Below are positions 50,200 to 57,710 of a DNA stretch of 64,000 nucleotides, in pieces; positions within the stretch are counted from its first letter, which is position 1, and every line of letters begins with the position of its first letter. The notes under the pieces are model-generated. The model did not search any database and had not been told where the DNA came from. It saw nothing but the letters and a program-made list of their open reading frames with translations. The DNA lies in contig CM055743.1 in the NCBI GenBank assembly GCA_029465975.1, forward strand, positions 17,961,507-18,025,506. Reading direction: 5' to 3'. This DNA is from Dallia pectoralis (Eukaryota; Chordata; Actinopteri; Esociformes; Umbridae). Made by a program: the position numbers and the translations under genes.

Positions 50200-51645
50200 T
50201 CAGAGCGCACATTCAGACGAAAGCACCTGCGCCCCTGGCGTGGAGCTAAAGTCAAGCTGGTAAAATCTCACGAACGTGTGCGGTGAGGACCAGCCTGCCG
50301 CAACACAGACGTCATGTAGAGACACTTTACCTGACAAAAGGGCTTTTGAAGCCGCCATACTCCTGGTCGAGTGGGCTCGAACAGCCAAGGGTGAAGGCTG
50401 ACCAGCCGACTCGTAAGCAAGTGAGATGGCCTCAACCACCCACTTGCTCATCCTCTGCTTAGACACAGGACCCCCTCTCTTGGGTGGTCCAAAACACACG
50501 AACAGCTGTTCGGACAGCCTCCACAGGGCAGTTCTGTGGACGTAGGCGTCTAAGGCCCTAACCGGGCAGAGGAGGTTATGCTTCTTCTGGTCCGACGTCA
50601 AAAAAGGAGGAGGGCAGAAGGCTTGCAGCACAATAGGCCCAACGATGTTAGTTGGGACCTTGGGGACATACCCGGGTCAAGGTAGTAGAAACGCCTTGAC
50701 CATACCGGGTGAGAAGTCCAGGCAAGAGGGCGCCACCGACAGCGCTTGCATATCACCAATCCTCTTCAGAGAAGAGATGGCAAGTAAGAAGACCGTCTTG
50801 AGGGTCACGAACTTGTCAGGGACCTCCTCAATGGGCTCAAACGGAGCACGGGAGAGGCCTTCTAGAACAATAGCCAGGTCCCAGGATGGCACCCTCATGC
50901 CGGCTGCTGGCCTCAGCCTCCGGGCGCCACGAAGGAAGCGTGATACCAGTGGGTGTCTCCCCAGAGAAACCCCATTTAGAGGGACATGGCATGCGGACAA
51001 AGCCGCCACATACACCTTCAGTGTGGATGGGGATAGACCTGTAGAGAAGCGATGCTGCAGGAACTCCAGTACTGCAAACACTGGGCAGTTAACTGGGTCC
51101 ACCTGCCGTTCTCTACACCACGAGGTGAACAGTTTCCACCTGGCGGCATACGCCTTCCTTGTGGCTGGAGCTCTGGAGTGAAGGATGGTCTCAACGACCT
51201 CAGTCGAGAGACCTGAAACTAAGAGGCGGGCCCCCTCAGAGGCCAGGCCCATAGTTTCCACAGCTCCGGGCGGGGGTGAAGGATGACCCCATGCGCCTGG
51301 GAAAGCAGGTCCCTCCTGATCGGAATCTCCAGCGGAGAGCCGACGAGGAGAGATATTAGGTCCGCAAACCATACTCGGGCCGGCCAGTACGGTGCTACAA
51401 GCAGTAGACTGACCCGCTCCTGACGGATCCTCTCCAGAACTCCTGGGAGCAGAGCAACCGGGGGGAAAGCGTACAGGCGTGACCTCGGCCATGCCTGCAC
51501 CATGGCATCCAGCCCCAGTGGGGCTGGATGAGTCAGCGAAAACCACAGAGGACAGTGTGACGTCTCTCTGGACGCAAATAGGTCCACTTCGGCCCGACCG
51601 AAGTGCGACCAAAGGAGCTCCACCACCTCGGGATGGAGTCTCCAC
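50200..51645 (-). pseudogene. DIRS tyrosine recombinase, one in-frame stop
   Basis: The frame runs from upstream of 51,300 to a stop at 50,200. An N-terminal DNA-binding part (HSRAPATRKAYAARWKLFTSWC) precedes the catalytic part: the first Arg in LKRIGDMQAL (about 50,750), HxxR in RAHSTRSMAA (about 50,370), then AAGWSSPHTFVRFY with the nucleophilic Tyr (about 50,255). A TGA at 50,677-50,679 interrupts it between the first Arg and HxxR; both sides are in the same frame. The change fits decay of a CGA codon. The enzyme would integrate the circular DNA. The domain's 5' part overlaps the methyltransferase-like region in another frame, as in other DIRS elements. The leading 51,300-51,645 part of the frame may not be recombinase. 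Confidence 0.88.
51219..51645 (-). pseudogene. DIRS methyltransferase-like domain, out of frame with RNase H
   Basis: EWRLHPEVVELLWSHFGRAE then VDLFASRETSHCPLWFSL and LLVAPYWPARVWFADLISLL are typical of the DAM-like domain that follows RNase H in DIRS polyproteins. It lies in a different frame from RNase H: the coding strand reads CCCGGGAGTGG near 51,643, and one G fewer than expected in this run would explain the switch. The domain ends at the stop at 51,219. Its role in the DIRS life cycle is not established. Confidence 0.75.
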
Positions 51646-53416
51646 TCCCGGGCCTCGGCCCCTGTCTCGACAGGGTGTCTGCCCCCTGATTTAGGTACCC
51701 AGGGATAAAAATGGCCCTTAAAGAAAGGAGCTTCCCGTGGGACCACAGAAGGACCTGGCGGGCCAGATTGTAAAGTGGGCGTGAGCGCAGACCCCCCTGG
51801 TGGTTGATATAAAAAACCACCGATGTGTTGTCCGACCGGACAAGAACATGATGACCCCTTAGGTCTGGGAGGAAGTGCTTCAGAGCCTGGTAAACTGCCA
51901 GCATCTCTAGCCAATTTATGTGCCATGATAGCTGATGGCCCCGCCAGAGCCCTTGAGCTGGGCGACCACTCATGATCGCCCCCCAGCCGGTGAGGGAGGC
52001 ATCCGTCGTTAGTGTAACACGACGACACGGAGCTCCCAACACGGGACCCTGGGTTAGGAACCAAGGCTTCCTCCACATGACCAGCGTGCGGAGACAACGC
52101 CGCGTAACAGTGATCATGCGGAACTGGTTTCCCCTCGGGGAGAACCCCTTGGTTCTGAGCCACCACTGTAACGGTCTCATGAACAGCAGGCCGCAAGGAA
52201 TAACGTTGGACGCTGCTGCCAGCAGACCCAACAGTCTCTGAAACTGTTTCAGAGTGAGTGACTGGCCTAGCCTCACCTGCTCGACGGCAGCAAGGATTGA
52301 CGCCACCCGTGCAGGAGACAGATGTGCCCGCATCGTGGTCGAATCCCAGACTACGCCCAGGAAAGTGGTCACCTGTACCGGCGACAGCACACTCTTCCCA
52401 GTATTGAGCCTCAACCCCAGTTTGTTGATGTGAGCCAGAACGACATCTCGATGCCGAACCGCTAGATGCTCCGACGGAGCCAGAATCAACCAATCGTCGA
52501 TGTAATTGAGGATGCGTATGCCCTGGAGGCGCAACGGCGCCAGGGCAGCGTCTATACATCTCGTGAACGTACGGGGAGAGAGTGCTAGGCCAAACGGAAG
52601 AACCCGATACTGGTACGCCTCTCCCCCAAAAGCGAACCTCAGGAACTTCCTGTGTTGTGGAAGGATGGAGATGTGAAAATAGGCGTCCTTCAGATCTATC
52701 GTGAAAAACCAGTCCTCGGACCTGATCTGTGATACGATCTGTTTGAGAGTGAGCATTTTGAAGCTGAGTCTCCCGACCGTCTGATTCAACAGACGTAGGT
52801 CTAAAATAGGACGCAACCCCCCATCCTTCTTGGGAACAACGAAGTACCGGCTGTACCAGCCCGACTCCCTGCTGAGAGGAAGAACTCGTTCTATAGCCCC
52901 TTTTAGCAGGAGAGTCTGTACCTCCTGCTCCAGTACCAGAGCCTGCTCTGGGCCCACCACTGTGGGCAGGACCCCATTGAAACGAGGCGGATGCGTCCTG
53001 AATTGGATGGCATACCCGCTCTCGATTATCCGCAGGACCCACTGAGATATATTCGGCAGGGTCTTCCACTCTGCCAGAAAATCTACTAGGGGTACCAGCC
53101 TCTCGAGGCTGGCCTCTGGGGTAACAGGTACTGCAGACACAGTGCCCTGTAACAGCGCACTGGCAGGGAACAACTGGTCCGACAGTTCTGGGCCCCTCCT
53201 CGGAGGAGGCGAGCGCCCCTCGGGAAAACGCTCGCCCAGGCCACCCCGCTGAGGGCACCAGGAGGAGCTCACTACTCCCCTGGTGGGGACCACCCCCAGC
53301 GGTTTGACCCCCCTGTCAGGGTCTCTTAGACAAAGCCTTCTTGGAAGTAGCGACAGGCCTCGGAACTGTCCTACCCCTCGAAGGCCCCGCCCGTGAGCGT
53401 CGCCCCCCCGGCCCAC
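51640..53416 (-). pseudogene. DIRS reverse transcriptase and RNase H
   Basis: Reverse transcriptase motifs in order are WYSRYFVVPKKDGGLRPILD, FTIDLKDAYFHI (first catalytic Asp), YRVLPFGLALSPRTF and the catalytic NYIDDWLIL. Then comes the connection (VTTFLGVVWDSTTM) and RNase H, with TLTTDASLTGWGA, a downstream HINWLEMLAVYQAL (Glu), VRSDNTSVVFYINHQGG (Asp) and IFIPGYLNQGADTLSR. The YIDDW box and lack of an aspartic protease fit DIRS rather than Gypsy. The open frame starts at 53,416 (GTG) and continues past 51,640 to 51,533 only in a wrong frame. An ATG at 53,420 overlaps the gag stop as ATGA but opens only a 35-codon frame, so the natural start, or a frameshift there, is unresolved. Confidence 0.9.
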
Positions 53417-54781
53417 TCATCGTGTGGGGGCGCCCGAGTAGCGACACTCACTCTCTGCTGCGCCCGGTGTGCCGTGCTCGGCACGGGCGGGGCTGCCCCC
53501 GTCCGACAGCCCCCGCGACGCGGCTACGACGGGGGAGAAATTTCTGGAAGGCAGCCGCCTGCCTTCTCTCCTCCTGAAACCTCTCGACGCCGAGCCAATA
53601 GCAGGGCCAAAGAGGCCGTCGGGGGAAAGAGGCGCGTCCAGAAGGAAGGCTTTCTCCCGATCTCTCATATCAGAGAGGCTCAGCCAGAGATGCCTCTCCG
53701 TAGCCACCAAGGCTGCCATAGCACGGCCCACTGATTTGGCCGTCTCCTTAGTGGCACGAAGAGACAAATCCGCCGCCTGACGAAGTTCTCGAACCTCATC
53801 AGGACTTACAGTCTCCCCCAGAGCCCCGTTGCTAAGCAGCTCTGCCTGATATGCCTGTAGAATAGACATAGTATGGAGGCAGGAAGCTGCCTGACCCGCC
53901 GCCGAATAAGCTTTGCCCACCAGCGCCGAAGTAGTCTTCAACGCCTTGGAGGGCAATGCCGGTGTCCTCAGAGACGATGCCGCGGGAGATAAATGGCTCG
54001 CCAGTATCTCCTCCGCGACCGGCTTCGGTCCGTACCCATGAACATTAGCCTCGGCAACATTCGAATACATATGAGTCCGCGGATTAAACACCCGGGACGA
54101 CACCGGCTTCCTCCATGACCTCGACACCTCAGTGTGGAGGTCCGGGAAGAAAGGCAAACACCGGCGAGGAGGTAAAGCACGGGAGGGCAAGAATCGTTCA
54201 TTCAACTTACTAGTTGAAGCAGACTCCTGCCTGTCAGCCGGCCACTCGATGTTGAGCTTCCCCACAGCTCGGGTGAGTACCTCCAGCAGCTCCTCGTTTG
54301 CAGGTGACTGAACCAACAATTCAGCCTCCGCCTCGAGGTTTTCAACCTCCATTTCCTCAGAACTGGACGGCTGAGAAAAAGGTGCCTCACCCAGGGCGGA
54401 AGAAACCCGCACGGGTGCTTCCGAACCCCGAGCCGAGGCACTGGCTCTAGCAGACGAGGACCGAGAAAATGCAGAAGCCGTCTCGGAACCGCATGCTAGA
54501 TCCGCTTGCGAACCCCACGACGTCAGTCGGCGCCGTGCCTCGGCAGCGGCGGGACCTGAACCGCGGGGAACGCGAACCGAGCCGCTTTCCTGAAAAAGCG
54601 CCAGGCGAGAGCGAAGTGTGCGGATGGCGAGACGGTCGCAATGCTTACAGCTAGCCTCTTCCAAGGCTAGCTGGGCATGCTCCTCTCCCAAACAAACTAC
54701 GCACAGAACATGTGTGTCCCGGCCCGTGAGAAAGCGGTTGCAGGGAGAAGCACACTGTCTGAAACGCCGCTCGGTTGCCAT
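53417..54781 (-). CDS. DIRS gag-like ORF1
   Basis: Intact frame of 454 codons, ATG at 54,779-54,781, TGA at 53,417-53,419. A Cys/His-rich N-terminus (CASPCNRFLTGRDTHVLCVV, then CKHCDRL) resembles a zinc-binding motif seen in fish DIRS ORF1. The middle is acidic and Ser-rich, and the C-terminus is Arg-rich. It presumably binds the element's RNA, by analogy with Gag. It is in the same frame as the reverse transcriptase, separated by the single TGA. Confidence 0.8.
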   Translation of the reverse strand: MATERRFRQCASPCNRFLTGRDTHVLCVVCLGEEHAQLALEEASCKHCDRLAIRTLRSRLALFQESGSVRVPRGSGPAAAEARRRLTSWGSQADLACGSETASAFSRSSSARASASARGSEAPVRVSSALGEAPFSQPSSSEEMEVENLEAEAELLVQSPANEELLEVLTRAVGKLNIEWPADRQESASTSKLNERFLPSRALPPRRCLPFFPDLHTEVSRSWRKPVSSRVFNPRTHMYSNVAEANVHGYGPKPVAEEILASHLSPAASSLRTPALPSKALKTTSALVGKAYSAAGQAASCLHTMSILQAYQAELLSNGALGETVSPDEVRELRQAADLSLRATKETAKSVGRAMAALVATERHLWLSLSDMRDREKAFLLDAPLSPDGLFGPAIGSASRGFRRREGRRLPSRNFSPVVAASRGLSDGGSPARAEHGTPGAAESECRYSGAPTR

Positions 54782-54888
54782 AATCGCGGTAAGCTCTTGT
54801 ACATAAATGCCAAGAAAATTTCTGAATTAACAACGTAATAGCAGAAACCCGCGAGGACTGTCACAATATGCACTTGCTGAAGCAACAA

Positions 54889-55061
54889 AAAACTGAAGGT
54901 GCCGGTAATTAGGGGTGCTTTTATGACTTCCTGGTCGCGACGTCACCCGTCTGTGACGTTCCGTCACGCCATTGGACTGATTACACATGTGCTTCATGAC
55001 GCACTCACGCAGAGCGTTCCCATAGCGTTTTCACGCAGCTCGAAGTTCCCTGATAGGGAAC
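54889..55061. repeat. DIRS terminal repeat at the 5' end of the element
   Basis: Inverse of 49,857-50,005, ending in GTTCCCTGATAGGGAAC, a perfect 7-bp palindrome around GAT at the outer edge. It lies upstream of the gag-like frame and so probably holds the element's promoter. The + strand frame 54,899-55,399 is a translation of the repeat plus flank, not a gene. Confidence 0.9.
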
Positions 55062-55071
55062 TGCCAATGAC

Positions 55072-55830
55072 ACGTTATATCCGATTCACTCCATTCAAAG
55101 TATGCGTAATTCTGTGGGAATCCCCCTATCCTTCTGTGAGAGGCGTGGTTCTGTGGGAATCTCCATATCCTTCCAAACATTCGGCTGTGAGAGGCGTGGT
55201 TCATCCGCTGGAACTCCGACTATATGGTCTCTGTTCCCAGCGCAGCCAGTCATTGTGGGCTCGGTTGTACTGCCCACGTTCAATAAGCCATATCTCCGGC
55301 ACACATTATCTGATTTACTCCATTCAAAGCATGGGTGATTCTGTGGGACCTCCTCTATCCAATGGTACCAGGCACGACTCGGTGGCTAGCAGAGTCTAAG
55401 GAATAAACATCAGTGTTGATATAGCCTACAAAAGTCTTCAACAAAGTATTGTTGTGCATCGAAATGAAAAGAATATAAACATCAATATGCTTACAACATT
55501 TTGTATATTACCATCTACCCCTTAGTATAATGTATATTGTTCTATTCATGTTTTATTTATGCACCTTCTTGCCAATGTAAATTCCGTGTCTGATACACAC
55601 ATTCATGCCGAACAAACACTTTTCTGAATAAATAAAGCTTTCCTAAATATTCAGTTCACGTTTTACATTTGACTAGTGTATAAAATGAGATTATATACCA
55701 TCCAGCTACTATATATTTAAAATATGTCAACTAAAAGTTGGTAATAAGAATGTAATGCCCGTTCAAGTCAATGATGAGGTACAACTCGCATTCAATACTA
55801 AATGCCTTGTTGTAACTCCGATATAACTTT
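55072..55830 (+). repeat. internal direct repeat, copy A', right part
   Basis: This is the continuation of copy A' after the hAT insertion, collinear with about 47,150-47,890. Inside it a shorter motif, GTGAGAGGCGTGGTTC, occurs twice (55,136 and 55,186). From 55,831 to 56,667 I see only AT-rich element sequence with no gene. Confidence 0.7.
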
Positions 55831-56667
55831 ATTTTAGCAAATCATGAATATAATGACACAAACATTGCTGAAGATAAGACAATATAACAACTTTGACAAT
55901 GTGGTAGAGGACGCGGTCAATTATTATTTTAATTTCTTGAAAAGTTACGGCCGGTGTCCAAGATAGGTTTCCGTATTTCAACAGTAGGATGTTGCTTCGG
56001 CTACATCTATATCAAATTAGTTTAATGTTATCAATGGAATGCAATTATGCATTATAACAGAATATAACTTGAATAAACACATAGAGCGTTTCAACTTCAT
56101 ATAAAAATGTATTATTATTGATTTACCTTGATGCTTCAATGGCGAAGCAACAGGACGATAGTCAAGTCAGAAAATGTACCGCATTTACCTCAATATTATA
56201 GTCTGCAATACATCTAAATTAATTTGGTTTAATTTAAAATAATCAGTGTGATAATATTGGTGAACAATATTAATTTGCAGTTTATATTAGTCTATGTAAG
56301 TTGCAGCTCTTTTCACACGTACATTGTATATATACATATATATTACATAGCCTAATATTGTTTATGTATGAACTATTATTAATTGCCTATTGTTTCAGTA
56401 GGCCATTATTATTTGAAAATCATCTTTGAAAGTGAAATATTCTTGGCTGTGAAACATAGCCTATACGTTTGTTGTTCAGAACTTCCCTGATACCGCTTCG
56501 TTATACAAAAGCAACAGGATTATATTCATGTCATTCATGTTAACTCAAAATTGTCTACAATAAGTAAACATTTATTTGGTTTAATTTAAAATAATCATTG
56601 TGTTTGTAGAATATCACGTTGCATGATATTCACTTGCAGAAAATGCGACTTGGTTTCGGTGTTTCAA

Positions 56668-56681
56668 GCGCCACCTGGTGA
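56668..56681 (-). promoter_or_regulatory. CTCF-like core motif in the right end of the piggyBac-like element
   Basis: On the minus strand TCACCAGGTGGCGC matches 13 of 14 positions of the CTCF core CCRSNAGRKGGCRS. It faces the + oriented motif at 46,512, giving a convergent pair across the element. Inference from sequence only. Confidence 0.4.
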
Positions 56682-57227
56682 CAGAAAACAAGATATACTG
56701 GTGAAAAAAAATACAAGCAAGATGGCGGATAGCCACTTAGCACGTAACTTCGGCAAAATAGCTTTAAATTCGCATTTCCAGTGATTATTTTAACAGGAAA
56801 AAAAACAGGGGGATAAAGCATGCATATCTAGGAGCATATCTAAAAGGATTTTTCTGTAGGTTAATAGAGTGCCGCAAAAAGATTTTTTTACGTGCCTCTG
56901 GGTCAAATGACCCACCTCCGGCGCTTCTAGTGTTAAGTCATGTTAAAAACATTTCTCCTTACACATTTCTATGACTGAGAGGATAAACGTAACTTATTTT
57001 AAGTTTTTATGTAATTACGAGATTATTCTATTTAAATTTTATTTTCTACAATACATTACTGCATGGGGCTTACTGCATACCGGTAAATACCAACTGTTAT
57101 CTAAAGCACCACAGAGAAGAGCCTGGGACTCTGTAACATGGGAAATAAATACCTCAGGCGTTCAGACAGGATACATAGGTAAATGTAATTAGAGGCGAAA
57201 ATCCAAGATTTCTAACACCGCGGACAT

Positions 57228-57470
57228 GTAGATCCATACACAGATGTGAAAATATCTTTATTTGAAGCTGAGAAAAAATCTGATTGAGTCTGTTAGAAAA
57301 CTGCAAAAGAGGAGTAATTGACCGAGTCACGAGCCACAGGACACCTATTCACATCTAATTAAATTAAGGCTACCTAGATGACAGAACGTGTGAACAAATT
57401 GTCCACAACACAAGCGATGACACGAACAGCTACTAGACCCCAAAACAAAAGAAAAACATACATGCATATA
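57228..57470 (+). pseudogene. decayed plakin-repeat fragment
   Basis: GATCCATACACAGATG, then ATATCTTTATTTGAAGC, GGAGTAATTGACCGAGTCA, AGCCACAGGA and GACCCCAAAACAAAAGAA align in order with eppk1 34,836-35,100 (one plakin repeat domain: DPYTD...SLFEA...GGIIDPVNSHR...DPNTKEH). Several indels and stop codons prevent translation. It has eppk1's orientation and lies about 1.15 kb beyond the eppk1 stop once the piggyBac-like insertion is subtracted. It closely resembles eppk1's fifth, non-amplified domain, so it may be a remnant of an older, longer eppk1 or of another plakin gene. The frame 57,378-57,584 here is spurious. Confidence 0.72.
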
Positions 57471-57495
57471 AACTTCACCAGACTGGTAGGTGCAT

Positions 57496-57501
57496 TTTAT
57501 T
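57496..57501 (-). terminator. fbxl6: fbxl6 candidate poly(A) signal
   Basis: AATAAA on the minus strand, 210 bp beyond the fbxl6 stop codon. It lies just past the plakin relic, so the fbxl6 3'UTR would end at the edge of that relic. Confidence 0.5.
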
Positions 57502-57710
57502 ATTCTTATCAGCTTATGGCATTCAGCCAAATATTTAAAATAGTAACATACAGTTTAAAAAAAAATACAAAAGTTGTGGGTTGAGGCTCCCTGGTAAAAC
57601 ATTGTTGGTTGTTGAAAAGTACCTATGAACTTCACAAGCTTTCGGTATTAAAACATTTTCATCACGGTTTGAAGACAAGTGTCCCTTGGCAGGTTGGCCG
57701 GACGAATAGA

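Larger units (their letters stand above)
49810..55061 (-). mobile_element. DIRS-type tyrosine-recombinase retrotransposon, nearly complete
   Basis: This 5252-bp element is coded on the minus strand. It has inverted terminal repeats, an internal complementary region next to the 3' end, a gag-like frame, a reverse transcriptase with RNase H, a methyltransferase-like domain and a tyrosine recombinase. There is no target-site duplication: the host reads CAACAC, element, TG. This is the defining DIRS layout; such elements integrate as circles through the recombinase. It is disabled by a stop codon in the recombinase and a frameshift after RNase H, but all regions are recognisable, so it is a fairly young insertion, younger than the hAT it lies in. 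Confidence 0.95.
48884..55063 (-). mobile_element. hAT element with 8-bp target-site duplication, interrupted by DIRS
   Basis: The left end is CAGTGTTG at 48,884. The right end is CAACAC (49,804-49,809) plus TG (55,062-55,063), which together form CAACACTG, the exact complement of the left end. CCAATGAC flanks the pair (48,876-48,883 and 55,064-55,071). The DIRS element sits between CAACAC and TG. Without it the hAT is 928 bp, with many GAACGTTCA-type subterminal repeats and a minus-strand zinc-finger coding fragment. It is internally deleted and nonautonomous. Confidence 0.88.
46411..56932. mobile_element. piggyBac-like element (TTAA target) carrying nested insertions
   Basis: The ends are inverted: CACTAGAAGCGCGGAGG at 46,411 and, reverse-complemented, CACTAGAAGCGCCGGAGG at 56,932. 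A TTAA flanks each side (46,407-46,410 and 56,933-56,936). TTAA duplication and these ends fit the piggyBac superfamily. Both ends then carry GGGTCA-TGACCC-type palindromes a short way in. The span is 10.5 kb, but 6.19 kb is a later hAT insertion plus its duplicated target. The remaining 4.3 kb has internal direct repeats and no transposase frame, so it is nonautonomous. The alternative, two solo ends meeting by chance, is unlikely given the matched TTAAs. Confidence 0.7.

Noticed and set aside
51219..53258. A single 679-codon minus-strand frame as one protein
   Set aside because: Only its last part (from about 51,640 down) matches a known DIRS domain; the upstream part is an antiphase reading of the reverse transcriptase.
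51533..53416. Gypsy-type or retroviral origin of the reverse transcriptase
   Set aside because: The YIDDW box, no aspartic protease, no DDE integrase, no direct long terminal repeats and the tyrosine recombinase all point to DIRS.
49832..55399. Two matching short frames (GAFMTSWSRRHPSVTFRHAI) on opposite strands
   Set aside because: They are readings of the DIRS inverted terminal repeats.
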